A DNA stretch of 64,000 nucleotides from Paractinoplanes tereljensis (GTDB taxonomy: Bacteria; Actinomycetota; Actinomycetes; Mycobacteriales; Micromonosporaceae): NCBI RefSeq assembly GCF_016862435.1, contig NZ_BOMY01000022.1, forward strand, positions 1 to 64,000, in the 5' to 3' direction. The notes beneath the pieces were generated by a model, which was not told where the DNA came from, did not search any database, and was given only the letters and a program-made list of their open reading frames with translations. Positions 51,584 through 61,574 of the stretch are shown here, piece after piece (the stretch's first letter is position 1; the number at the start of each line of letters is the position of its first letter). The position numbers and the translations under genes were made by a program.

Positions 51584-52240
51584 ATGGCTGAGCGCGACGG
51601 TGACCGTCGGCATGTGAGTGACGCGCTCCGCGAGGCGATTCTGCGGGGCGAGTTCCTGCCCGGCGAGCGGCTGGTCGAGGCGCAGTTGATGACCAGATTC
51701 GGGGCGAGCCGGTTCAACGTGCGCTCGGCGCTGACCGACCTGTCCGCCGAGGGCCTGGTCGAGGTGCAGCGCAACCGGGGCGCCCAGGTGCGCAAGGTGT
51801 CCCTCGACGAGGCGGTCGAGATCACCGAGGTGCGCATGGTGGTCGAGGGCCTGATCGCCGCGCGTGCGGCCGAGCGGGTCCAGGCCGAGCAAGCGTCCGA
51901 GCTGGACGAGATCGGCCTGCTGATGCGCCGCGCGGTCGAGGCCGGCGAATACCGGCGGTACAGCGACCTCAACTCGCGGCTGCACGCCCTGATCCGGCAG
52001 ATCGCCGGCCACCAGACCGCCGACCGCATCGTCGGCACGCTGCGCGGCCAGCTGGTGCGGCACCAGTTCGTGCTGTCGCTGCTGCCGGGCCGGCCGCAGA
52101 CGTCGCTGCCACAGCACGAGCGCATCATCGCGGCGATCCGCGACGGCGACCCGAAGGTGGCCGAGGAATCGATGCGCGAACACATCGCCAGCGTCATCGA
52201 AGCGCTTCGCTCGATCGACCAGCTGGGCGGCCCGGCTTAG
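51584..52240 (+). CDS. GntR-family regulator, FCD subfamily
   Basis: A 218-residue protein. N-terminal winged helix: ALREAILRGEFLPGERLVEA, then RFGASRFNVRSALTDLSAEG. The C-terminal all-helical FCD ligand domain has VRMVVEGLIAARAAER and metal-site His in LNSRLHALI and QHERIIAAI. Such regulators respond to small organic acids or sugar acids. It is convergent with the response-regulator gene (4-bp overlap). Confidence 0.93.
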   Translation: MAERDGDRRHVSDALREAILRGEFLPGERLVEAQLMTRFGASRFNVRSALTDLSAEGLVEVQRNRGAQVRKVSLDEAVEITEVRMVVEGLIAARAAERVQAEQASELDEIGLLMRRAVEAGEYRRYSDLNSRLHALIRQIAGHQTADRIVGTLRGQLVRHQFVLSLLPGRPQTSLPQHERIIAAIRDGDPKVAEESMREHIASVIEALRSIDQLGGPA

Positions 52241-52884
52241 GAACCGGCCCGGACCAGGCCGCACTCGTACGAGAAGATCACTGCCTGTACGCGGTCGCGG
52301 AGGCCGAGCTTGGTCAGGATGCGGCTGACGTGGCCCTTGACCGTGCCCTCGGTCAGGAACAGCCGGCCGGCGATCTCGGCGTTGGACCGGCCGCGGGCGA
52401 TCAGTTCGAGCACCTCCCGTTCCCGGTCGGTGAGCACGCGCAGTTCCGCCTCGGTGCGCGGCAGCGGGTCGCCGGACGAGCCGATGTGCCGTTCGATCAG
52501 GCGCCGGGTCACCGACGGCGCGACGATGGCGTCACCCCGGGCCACCGCGCGGATGGCGGACAGCAGGTCGGCGGCGAGGGTGTCCTTGAGCAGGAAACCG
52601 CTGGCGCCCGCGCGGAGCGCGGCATAAACGTACTCATCGAGGTCGAAGGTGGTCAGGATGAGGATGCGGGGCCCACTGATCCGGCGGGTGGCCTCGATGC
52701 CGTCGACCTCGGGCATCCGGACGTCCATCAGGATGACGTCGGGTCTCGTCTCGGCGGCCAGCGTGATGGCGGCGACGCCGTCGCCGGCCTCGCCGACCAC
52801 GTCCATGTCGTCGGCGTTCTCCAGGAGCATCCGCAGGCCGGCCCGGAGCAGGGTCTGGTCGTCGACGAGAAGCACCCTGATCAT
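52237..52884 (-). CDS. LuxR/NarL-family response regulator
   Basis: A 215-residue regulator starting MIRVLLVDDQTLLRAGLRML. The phosphoacceptor is in VILMDVRMPEVDG and the receiver Lys in FLLKDT. LuxR helix-turn-helix: LTDREREVLELIARGRSNAE, then EGTVKGHVSRILTKL. Its start overlaps the kinase stop by 4 bp. Confidence 0.94.
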   Translation of the reverse strand: MIRVLLVDDQTLLRAGLRMLLENADDMDVVGEAGDGVAAITLAAETRPDVILMDVRMPEVDGIEATRRISGPRILILTTFDLDEYVYAALRAGASGFLLKDTLAADLLSAIRAVARGDAIVAPSVTRRLIERHIGSSGDPLPRTEAELRVLTDREREVLELIARGRSNAEIAGRLFLTEGTVKGHVSRILTKLGLRDRVQAVIFSYECGLVRAGS

Positions 52885-54065
52885 TTCTGGACGCCCAGCG
52901 GGAGGCGAGCAAGCACCAGATAGCCGCCGTCCGGGCAAGGGCCGGCGGTGACCGAGCCGCCCAGCAGCTCGGCGCGTTCCCGCATGCCGCGCAGGCCGTT
53001 GCCGGTGCCCGGCGGCGCCGCCCCGGAGCCGTCGTCGCCGACCTCGAGCGTCAGCGCGTCTCCGTAGGACACCAGCACGGTGGCGCGGGCGCCCGGGCCG
53101 GCATGCTTCATCGTGTTGGTGAGGGCCTCCTGCACGATCCGGTAGGCCGACACGTCCACGCCGGTGGGCAGCGGCCGAGGTGATCCGGTGACGTGCCACT
53201 CGACCGGGGTGCCCGCCTGCCGCACCTGGTCGACCAGGGCGGACAGCTGAGCCAGGCCCGGGTCGCCCGCGGCCGAGGAGGTGGACAGCACCTGGCGCAT
53301 CTCGGCCAGCGAGGCCCGGCCGGTCGTCACGATGGTGTCGAGGGCGGTGAGGGTGTCGGCCGGCCGCTTGGCGAACGCGGCCGCGCCGCCCTGGGCTTGC
53401 ATCACGATGACCGCGAGGCCGTGCGCCACCACGTCGTGCAGCTCGCGGGTGATCCGGGCCCGCTCGGCCGCCACCGCCTCGGCGGCCTGCCGGTCCCGCT
53501 CCCGGGCCTGCGTCGCGGCGAGCTCGGCCAGGTAGGCGCGGCGGCTGCGCTCGCCCCACCCGACCGCCCAGGCCACCGAGAGCAGGGAGCCGAGGACGGG
53601 AAGCCCGCCCCAGGACGTCGGCCCGGTCGGCGCACCCTGCCCGCCCCGGCCCGGACCGGCCGGCGGCTGTTCCTCTCCCCCAACGCCCCACGGTCCGCTA
53701 TAGACCCAGCCGTCCCGCTCACCGTCCAGCGAGACATGAACCGACCAGGCGGTCGCCGTGGCCAGCACCACGCCGAGCAGGGCGAGCGACACCGCCGGGC
53801 GGCGGTAGACGGCAATCGTGCCGAGCAGGATCGGAACGGCGAGGTCGGCGGCCACCGGCGCGGCTGCCATCGCCATGTGTGCCACGGTGGCGACCACCGC
53901 CGCGGCGAGCGCGGGAAGCGGCCATCGGCGGCGCACCGCCACCGCGGCGACACAGACGCCGATCGGGACCCAGCGCCGCTCGTCGCCGGCGCCCGGGATC
54001 GAGCCGGCGAGCAGCAGGGCGGCGAGCGCGGCGTCCTGGATGCTCGGTCGGCGTAGGGGATCCAC
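52881..54065 (-). CDS. NarL/DesK-type sensor histidine kinase
   Basis: A 394-residue kinase if the GTG at 54065 (VDPLRRPSIQDAAL) is the start; an ATG at 54128 in the same frame is also possible. Five or so N-terminal membrane helices are interrupted by a Gly/Pro-rich loop (GVGGEEQPPAGPGRGGQG). HisKA_3 follows with TRELHDVVAHGLAVI, and HATPase_c with GNGLRGMRERAELLGG. It pairs with the response regulator downstream and is divergent from the acetylesterase-like gene. Confidence 0.9.
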   Translation of the reverse strand: MDPLRRPSIQDAALAALLLAGSIPGAGDERRWVPIGVCVAAVAVRRRWPLPALAAAVVATVAHMAMAAAPVAADLAVPILLGTIAVYRRPAVSLALLGVVLATATAWSVHVSLDGERDGWVYSGPWGVGGEEQPPAGPGRGGQGAPTGPTSWGGLPVLGSLLSVAWAVGWGERSRRAYLAELAATQARERDRQAAEAVAAERARITRELHDVVAHGLAVIVMQAQGGAAAFAKRPADTLTALDTIVTTGRASLAEMRQVLSTSSAAGDPGLAQLSALVDQVRQAGTPVEWHVTGSPRPLPTGVDVSAYRIVQEALTNTMKHAGPGARATVLVSYGDALTLEVGDDGSGAAPPGTGNGLRGMRERAELLGGSVTAGPCPDGGYLVLARLPLGVQK

Positions 54066-54177
54066 CGGCTCACCGTAGGCGGTGGCGCCGCCGCCCGGGA
54101 ACCCGTCGAAAGTCAGGGTCGGGGACATGACCGCAGGCAGGTGTGCGCCGGGCCGGGCCGCGGGCAGCCTGTCCGGC

Positions 54178-55146
54178 ATGACGAAACGCGTGCTGACCAT
54201 GCTGGCCGCGCTGACCCTTCTCCTGGGCGGCTGCCACGCCGCCGCCCGCCGGCAACTGGAGTGGACCCGGATCGCGGCGGCCGCCGACTGCCACTGCGCC
54301 GACGGCAGCCCGTTCGCCTTCTGGGAGCGGCGCGCCGACGCGAAGAAGGTGGTGTTCTTCCTGAACGGGGGTGGGGTCTGCTGGGACGCGGCAAGCTGCG
54401 CGTTCACCGGGGAACACGGCGAGAACGACAACTACGACTGGAGCCTGGTGGGCACCGATCCGGAGAACCGGGCCGGCCTGTTCGACACCACCCGATCCGA
54501 CAACCCGTTCGCCGGCTACTCGTACCTGTACGTGAGTTCCTGCACCGGCGACGCGCATCTGGGCACCAGCGGCCTGCACCACGGTTACGCCAACGGCACC
54601 GCCGCGCTCGACTACCTCGCCGCCCGCTACCCCGACGCCACCCAGGTCGTCGTGGTCGGCAAGACCGCGGGCTCGGTGGCGGCCCCGCTCTACGGCCGCG
54701 AGGTCGCCAACCGGCTGCCCAAGGCCAAGGTCATCGTGTTCGGCGCCCAGTCCGGTGCCTGGCCGGACAGCCCCGCGCTGACGTCCGACCTGTTGGAGGC
54801 GCAGTGGGGCGCGGCGGTCGACGGCCGTACCGTGCCTCGCTTCTGGATTCAGAAAGGCCTGGTGCTGGCGCGTTTCGACTTCGCCTACGACCCGCACGCG
54901 TCGCGGGAGGTGACCCGATGGATGGACGGAAGCCTGCTCGCCACCATCGACCGCAACGAGGCGACGATCGAGGCCGCCGGGGTGACCCTGCACAGCTACA
55001 CCGCACCGGGCGCCGACCATCAGATCTTCGAGCTCGACAAGTTCTACGGGACGACGGTGAACGGGGTCCGACTGGTCGACTGGCTCAAGGATCTGGTCAC
55101 CGGCAAGCCGCCCGCCGACGTGCACTGCACGGAGTGTGGCCCGTGA
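54178..55146 (+). CDS. Pectin-acetylesterase/Notum-like lipoprotein with Ser-to-Thr at the nucleophile
   Basis: A 322-residue protein; ATG (MTKRVLTMLAALTLLLGGC) has a lipobox ending at Cys. The family features are clear: FFLNGGGVCWDAASC, a Cys-rich extracellular domain, SSCTGDAHLG and the closing His in APGADHQIF. The nucleophile elbow, normally GxSAG, reads VVGKTAGSVAAP: Thr163 (codon 54664-54666, ACC) replaces Ser. Either Thr serves as nucleophile or activity is lost. It is convergent with the ABC permease gene, 4 bp apart. Confidence 0.82.
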   Translation: MTKRVLTMLAALTLLLGGCHAAARRQLEWTRIAAAADCHCADGSPFAFWERRADAKKVVFFLNGGGVCWDAASCAFTGEHGENDNYDWSLVGTDPENRAGLFDTTRSDNPFAGYSYLYVSSCTGDAHLGTSGLHHGYANGTAALDYLAARYPDATQVVVVGKTAGSVAAPLYGREVANRLPKAKVIVFGAQSGAWPDSPALTSDLLEAQWGAAVDGRTVPRFWIQKGLVLARFDFAYDPHASREVTRWMDGSLLATIDRNEATIEAAGVTLHSYTAPGADHQIFELDKFYGTTVNGVRLVDWLKDLVTGKPPADVHCTECGP

Positions 55147-55150
55147 CCGG

Positions 55151-57811
55151 TCAGGTGCCGACCCGCAGCACCTCGCCGAGTCTGCGGCGCCGGCGGGTGA
55201 CGGCCTCGGCAGCCACCACCGCGATCAGCGCGCCGAGCAGCACGACCGCCGTTCCGGCGAACATCCACCACGGCACCACCGTGGCCGGGTCGGCGGTCTG
55301 GCCGGTCAGCGTGCGCAGCGCGAGCGGCCCGAACGTCAGTGCCACCAGCAGCATCCCGAGCAGCGGCCCGAACACCGCGGCGGCCAGCACCGGCGGCAGC
55401 AGCTCGCCGGCCGCGACCCGGTGGGTGTCGCGCGGTCGCAGGCCGAGGGTGCGCAGCCGGGCCAGGGTCTCCCAGCGGGCCGGGGCACTTGCCGCGGCGG
55501 CCAGCGCGAACCCGAGCAGGCCCAGCGCCAGCAGGGTCACGGCGACCGCCCAGTTGAGGGCGTGCAGTCCGGAGTTGAGCGGCGCGGTCCGGCGGTCGTC
55601 GAGCACGTCGGCCCGGATCAGGACGTGCCCGCCGGCCGCCGCCGACGAGACCGCGGCGGCGGCTCCGGGACCGGTGGCCCACACGGTGTTCGGCGTGTAC
55701 GGCAGGCCGGCCGTGGCGTCCAGCACGATCACGTCGGTAGCGTCGCCGATGGCGGGTGCGATGCCGACCGCGGTGACCTCGACGGGCTGGGTGTCGTCGT
55801 CGACGCGCAGCCGCATCGTCATCCCCGGGCGGAGGCTGCCGTCGCTGGAGCGGACCAGCGCGCGCAACCCGGAGACCGGCGTGACCGACGGCTTGAGCTG
55901 CCGGAACGCGGCGGTGTCGACGATGACGAGGGCGGGCGTCACGGCGGTGTTGTCGGCGATCACCCGCACGACGTCGGTCACCTGCGCGGCCACCGCGTGG
56001 GTGACCCCGGGTGCGGCGGCGATCCGGGCCGCCAGTTGCGGGGTTCCGATCGCGTCGGGGGCCACGTCGAGGCGGGCGTCGGCGCCGACGGTCTGCCGGG
56101 CCCCGTCGGCCATCCCGCGCGCGGTGGTGACGTCGAGGGTGACCGCGAACCCGGCCAGCGCGGTGGTGGCGGTGAGCACCAGCAGCGGCAGCACCCGGCC
56201 GGCGGTGGCTGCGGCCCGGGCTGCGCCGAACACGGCGAGCGGGCGGCGCGAGCGCAGTGCCTGCCGCAGGGCGAGCCCGGTGCCGGCCGGCATCAGCCGC
56301 AGCAGCAGGAGCGCTCCGGCCACCGCGCCGAGGGTGGGCGCGCTCGCGGGCAGGGCGGTGTCCGCGCCGGCCGCGATGCCGCGCTGGCGCAGGGCGACGA
56401 CCGCACCGACGGCGGCGGTCAGGACGGCGGTGTCGATCGCGGCGCGGCGCAGCTGTTCGAGGCGTTGCTGCCGGCGGCGGGCGGACCGGTTGGCGGGGGC
56501 CCGCCGGTCGCGGGTGGCCCGGGCCGCGGCGAGGACGCCGAATCCCGGGCCGGCGAGGAGGGCACACACCACGACCGGGGCGGCCCAGAGCAGTGCGGCG
56601 TCGCCGGCGACCAGATACGACAGCAGCAGGCCAAGTGCCGCGGCCGGCACGGTCACCACCAGCGACTCGATAAGCAGTTCGGCGGCGAGGCTGGGCAGTC
56701 CGGCGCCGCGCTGCCGGGCGGCGGCCAGGGCCGCGTCCCGGCGGCGGGCCAGCAGGTCGGCCGCGAGCAGCAGCACCAGCACCGCCCCGGCCAGGACCGC
56801 GATCAGCAGCACGGACGCCTGCGCGTAGGCGGCGTTCACCTGGTCGCGGACGGCGCGCAGCACCCGGTCGAGCCCGGTGTCCCACTTGAGCGAGTCGTCA
56901 CGCTCCCCCGATGAGGCGGAGGTGGCCTTGAGCGCGGCGGCGGTGGCGGCGAGCTGCTGGGCGGATTCCCAGGTGATCCGGTCCGGGTCGGCGGCGAACC
57001 AGACCGTGCGCTGCAGCTGGTCCGGCAGGAACGCGAGGCGGCCGTCGGGCAGCGACTCGGCGGTCATCAGGCCGCCGAACCGGGTGGTGCCGGCGCCGTC
57101 CAGACCAGACGACGGCGCCAGCAGCCACGGGACCGTCTGCCAGGCCGGGTCGGCCGGGTCGGCCGGCCGGAAAATGCCGCTGACCAGCACGTTGTAGGGG
57201 GTGCGCAGGTCGTCCTGGACCGGCACGTGGTCGCCGGGGCGCAGCTTCATGGTGGCCGCCTCGGCCTCGGAGAGCCCGACCTGCACCTCCCACTTCGGCC
57301 CGTTGAGCGGGATCTCCACGGCGTCGTCCCGGGTGGCCTCGGGTGCCTTGCCGCTGGTCCAGGTGACGGCCGGGCCGCCGCTGTCGGTGCGCAGGTAGTC
57401 GACCTGGAAATGCCGCTGGACGCTGCCGTCGGTGACCGCGAGGGTGACGCTGGTGGCGGTGGTGACCGGCGGCCGCAGGATGGCTCGCAGCGCGGGGTCG
57501 AGCGCTTCCTGGGCGCGGGTGCTCAGGTCGTTGACGTCGTCCGCGAGCGCCGGAAAGCGGACCCGCCCGCCGTTCGGCCCGTAGTCGTCCTCCCACCGGG
57601 CCTCGGCCTGGACGGCGGCGTCGGGCCCGGCCCGCCGGATCGCGTCCCGGGCCGCCTCGTCGGCGGTGGTGCGCATCAGCGGCGGCACGATCGCGGCGAG
57701 CAGCGTGATGACCAGGACGACCCCGGCGACCAGCAGCAACGGCCCGAGATCGGCGCGGGCGCGGCCCTTGACGCTGGGCCAATGAAGCGAAAGCCGGTGC
57801 AGAGTGGTCAT
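55151..57811 (-). CDS. Large FtsX-type ABC transporter permease (1)
   Basis: An 886-residue permease: first helix LLLVAGVVLVITLLAAIVPP, a long extracytoplasmic domain (about 60-300), then two FtsX-like membrane blocks (helices near 320-480, one around 520, and a C-terminal set near 720-880). Near the end, WETLARLRTLGLRPRDTHRV is the FtsX cytoplasmic coupling segment. It is the last gene of the four-gene operon and overlaps its partner permease by 4 bp. Confidence 0.88.
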   Translation of the reverse strand: MTTLHRLSLHWPSVKGRARADLGPLLLVAGVVLVITLLAAIVPPLMRTTADEAARDAIRRAGPDAAVQAEARWEDDYGPNGGRVRFPALADDVNDLSTRAQEALDPALRAILRPPVTTATSVTLAVTDGSVQRHFQVDYLRTDSGGPAVTWTSGKAPEATRDDAVEIPLNGPKWEVQVGLSEAEAATMKLRPGDHVPVQDDLRTPYNVLVSGIFRPADPADPAWQTVPWLLAPSSGLDGAGTTRFGGLMTAESLPDGRLAFLPDQLQRTVWFAADPDRITWESAQQLAATAAALKATSASSGERDDSLKWDTGLDRVLRAVRDQVNAAYAQASVLLIAVLAGAVLVLLLAADLLARRRDAALAAARQRGAGLPSLAAELLIESLVVTVPAAALGLLLSYLVAGDAALLWAAPVVVCALLAGPGFGVLAAARATRDRRAPANRSARRRQQRLEQLRRAAIDTAVLTAAVGAVVALRQRGIAAGADTALPASAPTLGAVAGALLLLRLMPAGTGLALRQALRSRRPLAVFGAARAAATAGRVLPLLVLTATTALAGFAVTLDVTTARGMADGARQTVGADARLDVAPDAIGTPQLAARIAAAPGVTHAVAAQVTDVVRVIADNTAVTPALVIVDTAAFRQLKPSVTPVSGLRALVRSSDGSLRPGMTMRLRVDDDTQPVEVTAVGIAPAIGDATDVIVLDATAGLPYTPNTVWATGPGAAAAVSSAAAGGHVLIRADVLDDRRTAPLNSGLHALNWAVAVTLLALGLLGFALAAAASAPARWETLARLRTLGLRPRDTHRVAAGELLPPVLAAAVFGPLLGMLLVALTFGPLALRTLTGQTADPATVVPWWMFAGTAVVLLGALIAVVAAEAVTRRRRRLGEVLRVGT

Positions 57812-60800
57812 GATGCGACTCGCAGATGCGCGGCGTCGGCCCGGCGGGCCTGCACGGTGACGACGACAGCGACCGCAAACCCAGCCCCGAAAATCAGGAC
57901 CGCGGCGAGTACGCCGAACGCGCCCCACGGCCAATGCGCGGCGGCCGGTGGCATCGGGGCGGCGCCGGTGTCGGAGCGGATCAGCAGCGGCGCGACCGCC
58001 CAGGTGGCGATGGCACCGACGACCGCACCGGCGACGATCAGCGGCACCAGGACAGCGGCGTGCTCGCCGAGCAGAGCAGCCCGGATGTCGCGCCGGGACA
58101 TGCCGAGCCCGCGCAGCCGGGCTACCTCGAGTGCCCGCAACTGCACGTCGTAGGCCACGTGCAGGACCACCCCGCCGAGCAGCAGCGCCACCGCCGCGGC
58201 GACCAGCACCTTCAGCACGGCCGGCAGGGAGGCGCGCAGCGGGCTTCCGACCAGGCGCGCGGTCTCCCCCGTACGCGTGGTGATCCGGCCGATCTGAAGG
58301 CCGTCGGCGGACCGCGGATGCCCGGCCCACCACCCGGTCACCGGGGAGTCGAGGTCACCGTGGGTGACCAGCACCCGGGACAGGGTGTCCACGTCGGCGA
58401 GGACGGCGGGCGAGCCGGGTGCGGACGGGATGGCCGGCACGATCCGGGTGACCACCGCGTTGATCGGGGTGAGGCCGTAGGTCAGGCTCAGCTTCGCGCC
58501 GGGCCGGGCGCTGACATCGGCGGCGAAGCGGGCGGAGACGGCCAGCGGCACCGGCCCGGGATCGTCGAAGGTCGTCGCGATCAGCACCCGGCTCAGGTCG
58601 GTCGGGTCGGCGAACTGCACGTTCGCCTGGAACCGCAGCCGATTCCCGGTCGCCGCCACCATCGGTTCGGTGAGCTGGCCGGACTCGGCCGAGGCGGCCC
58701 GCGCGGACCAACCGGCCGGTGACGCCGTCGCGCCGGGCAGGGTCAGGGTGACGTCGATGCCGCTGTTCGGCCGGCCCTCCCAGCCGCCGGTGACCGGCAG
58801 CGCGACGGCGACCAGTCGCAGGCCGGCCACCGGCACGCAGCCCGGCATCGGGTGCGGCCGGCCGTCGAGCACGATCGGGGTCCCGTTGCAGGCGGTCCGC
58901 AGCCCGGCCTCGTCCTGCAGCAGCAGCCGGGGCGTGACCAGCACGGAGGTGTCCCGGGTGGCGGTGCCGGTGACCGTCGGTGTGCTGCCGGCCGGCAGCA
59001 GCGGGCCGGTCACCGCCGTGGCCGGCGTGAGCCCGTCGGCGACGGAGTCCGAGTCGCGGCCGCGCAGCAGCTCCGGCGCGTGCCGGGTGTCCATGGCGAC
59101 CAGGCGCGGCGAGGCGCCGGACCCGCCGAGCCATTGGCCGACCGCGATGTTGCGGTCGGCGACCGGGCTGATCACGCCGCCGGTGGCCGCCGCGACCGTC
59201 GCGCTCTGCCCGGCCACCGGCGGGGCGTCCAGGGTGAGGGCGAGGTCGGTGCCGACGGACAGGTCGGCCTGCTCGTGCTGGGAGACCGTCCAGGTGCTGC
59301 CGAACGCGGTGCCGAAGGTGGCGGCCGCGCAGGCCAGGCCGATCAGCAGACCGGCGGCGTACGCCTGCGGGCGGCGCGCGGCCTGGAAGGCGGCCAGCGG
59401 CAGGACGAGGCCGCGGGCCTGCCCGGCCAGTCGTTCGGCCTGGCGCAGCAGGGGCGGCAGGATCCGCAGGGTCAGCGCGGTGCCGGCGGTCAGCAGCAGG
59501 GCGGGCGCGAGAACGCGTACGGCGTCGGCCCGCGAGTCGGAGCCGGCCGGTTGGGCCCGCAGTTGCCACCAGCCGACCGCGGCCAGGGCGAACAGGAGCA
59601 GGTCGGCGCCGGACCGGGCGAGCAGTTCGCGCCGCCCGTGCCGCTCGCCGCTGACGGTGACCGGACGCACCGCGAGCCCGATGTGCAGCAGGGCCAGTGC
59701 GACGGCACCGCAGCCGACGGCGAGCACCTGCCCGGCGGTGACGGCCGGCCGGGCGGCGAGCCCGGCCCCGGCCAGCGGCTGCACGTGGGTGAGCAGGCTG
59801 TGCAGGACCGACGAGGCGGGAACGGCGATCGCGGCGGCGAGCACGGCCAGCGCGGCGGCCTCGACGGCCGCGGCGGCGGCCGCCTGGCCCCGGCTGGTGC
59901 CCAGGGAGGTGAGCAGGGCACTCTCCTCGGCGCGTACGCCGGTGGTGAGCCGCCCGGCCAGGGCCAGCGCGATCGCGGTTAGCAGGATGCCGATCAGGGC
60001 CAGCGCGAGCACCGACCCGGCGGTGAGTTCCTGCTGGCTGCGGTCGTCGAACAGGGTCTGTGGCAGCGGCGACGCGACCCGCTCGATCTCGACCCGCTCG
60101 CCGAGGACGCCGCCGAGTCGCCGGTCGGCGCCGCTCACCGAGGTGCGGAGCCGGTCGAGGTCGGCTCCGGTCGGGTCGGACAGGTCGGGCCGGGCGGTGA
60201 CCTCGAGCCGGTCCAGAGCGGAGCCACTGGCCAGCAGGTCGTCCAGGGTGACCAGGAACGGCCCGTACGCGTTGACGTCCTCGGCGTACACGGCGTCCTT
60301 GGGGTCCGGGTCGAAGCCGGTCCCGCCGAGCGGGTCCCGGTCCCAGCCGGCGTCCGGCAGCGGATGCACCACCCCGACCACGGTGAGGTCGATCGGCGGC
60401 GCCGGGTCGCGGCCCAGTTCCGGCCCGAGGTGGACCCGGCTGCCCACGGTCAGCCCGAGCAGGCGGGCGGTGTTGTCGAACAGAGCGGTCTCGCCGGCCC
60501 GGTCCGGCCAGCGTCCGCCGATCAGCCGGGCCTGGTCGCGCAGCCCGTCCCCGCCGGACAGGTAGGCCTCGCTGAGCAGGCTCCGCTTGTCGTCGGTGTG
60601 CGACGGCAGGATCCGCATGATCGACGACGCCCGGGTGGCGGTGGTGGCGGTGAACGGCGCGACCGCCGAGGTCAGCACGGCCCGGGTGTCGGCCGCGACC
60701 GACCGCGCGTCGGCCGCCGCGATGGTCACCGTGTACGCGGTCACCCGCACGTCGTCCGGGTCGGCCCGGGACGCCGCGACCTCCACCGCCCGTTCCGAGG

Positions 60801-60918
60801 TGCGGGTCACCAGCAGCGCGCAGGTGCCGAGCAGGGTGGCGCCGAGCGCCAGCACCGCGAGCAGACTGAGCAGCAGCGGCCACTGCGCCCGCGCGCGCCG
60901 CGTGAGCAGCGCGATCAC
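57808..60918 (-). CDS. Large FtsX-type ABC transporter permease (2)
   Basis: A 1036-residue permease with the same plan as its neighbour: first helix (WPLLLSLLAVLALGATLLGT), large extracytoplasmic domain, two FtsX-like blocks, and the coupling segment LRALEVARLRGLGMSRRDIR near residue 940. About ten membrane helices in total. The two unlike permeases probably form a heterodimer driven by the two ATPases upstream. The substrate is unknown; lipids, lipoproteins or antimicrobial peptides are plausible for this architecture. Confidence 0.88.
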   Translation of the reverse strand: MIALLTRRARAQWPLLLSLLAVLALGATLLGTCALLVTRTSERAVEVAASRADPDDVRVTAYTVTIAAADARSVAADTRAVLTSAVAPFTATTATRASSIMRILPSHTDDKRSLLSEAYLSGGDGLRDQARLIGGRWPDRAGETALFDNTARLLGLTVGSRVHLGPELGRDPAPPIDLTVVGVVHPLPDAGWDRDPLGGTGFDPDPKDAVYAEDVNAYGPFLVTLDDLLASGSALDRLEVTARPDLSDPTGADLDRLRTSVSGADRRLGGVLGERVEIERVASPLPQTLFDDRSQQELTAGSVLALALIGILLTAIALALAGRLTTGVRAEESALLTSLGTSRGQAAAAAAVEAAALAVLAAAIAVPASSVLHSLLTHVQPLAGAGLAARPAVTAGQVLAVGCGAVALALLHIGLAVRPVTVSGERHGRRELLARSGADLLLFALAAVGWWQLRAQPAGSDSRADAVRVLAPALLLTAGTALTLRILPPLLRQAERLAGQARGLVLPLAAFQAARRPQAYAAGLLIGLACAAATFGTAFGSTWTVSQHEQADLSVGTDLALTLDAPPVAGQSATVAAATGGVISPVADRNIAVGQWLGGSGASPRLVAMDTRHAPELLRGRDSDSVADGLTPATAVTGPLLPAGSTPTVTGTATRDTSVLVTPRLLLQDEAGLRTACNGTPIVLDGRPHPMPGCVPVAGLRLVAVALPVTGGWEGRPNSGIDVTLTLPGATASPAGWSARAASAESGQLTEPMVAATGNRLRFQANVQFADPTDLSRVLIATTFDDPGPVPLAVSARFAADVSARPGAKLSLTYGLTPINAVVTRIVPAIPSAPGSPAVLADVDTLSRVLVTHGDLDSPVTGWWAGHPRSADGLQIGRITTRTGETARLVGSPLRASLPAVLKVLVAAAVALLLGGVVLHVAYDVQLRALEVARLRGLGMSRRDIRAALLGEHAAVLVPLIVAGAVVGAIATWAVAPLLIRSDTGAAPMPPAAAHWPWGAFGVLAAVLIFGAGFAVAVVVTVQARRADAAHLRVAS

Positions 60919-61574
60919 GTGGTCAGCCGGCCGTCCGCGATGGTGATGACCCGGTCGGCCAGGGCCATCATCACCGGGTCGTGGGTGGAGACCAGCACGG
61001 TGACGCCCTCGGACTCGACCACGCCGCGGATCAGGCCCATCACCGCCAGCCCGGTCTCGGCGTCGAGCTGCCCGGTCGGTTCGTCGGCGATCAGCAGCCG
61101 GGGCGAGCCGGCCAGGGCGCGGGCGATCGCGACCCGCTGCTGCTGCCCGCCGGAGAGTTCGCCGGGCCGCTGCTGGGCGTGCCCGGCCAGGCCGACGAGG
61201 TCCAGCAGCAGCTCGACCCGGCGCTCCCGGTCGGCGCGGTTGGCCCGGGCCAGGCGCAACGGCACGCCGACGTTCTCGGCGGCGGACAGGACCGGGATCA
61301 AACCGAAGGTCTGGAAGACGTACGAGACCCGGTCGCGCCGCAGCTGGGACAGGCCGTCCTCGTCCAGGGCGGTGACCTCGACGCCGTCCACGGTGACCGT
61401 GCCCTCGTCCGGCCGGTCCAGGCCGCCGATGACGTTGAGCAGCGTGGTCTTGCCCGACCCGGACCGGCCGACCAGGGCGACCATGGTGCCCGGCTCGACC
61501 TCGAAGGAGATGTCCTGCAACGCGCGCACGTCGCCGAAGCTGCGGGACACCCCCGCCACCGTCAACAGGGTCAT
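60915..61574 (-). CDS. LolD/MacB-type ABC transporter ATPase
   Basis: A 219-residue ATPase: Walker A GRSGSGKTT, signature LSGGQQQRVAIARA, Walker B LLIADEPTGQLD, switch His in VLVSTHDPVM. All motifs are intact. It overlaps both neighbours by 4 bp. It serves the two FtsX-type permeases downstream. Confidence 0.94.
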   Translation of the reverse strand: MTLLTVAGVSRSFGDVRALQDISFEVEPGTMVALVGRSGSGKTTLLNVIGGLDRPDEGTVTVDGVEVTALDEDGLSQLRRDRVSYVFQTFGLIPVLSAAENVGVPLRLARANRADRERRVELLLDLVGLAGHAQQRPGELSGGQQQRVAIARALAGSPRLLIADEPTGQLDAETGLAVMGLIRGVVESEGVTVLVSTHDPVMMALADRVITIADGRLTT

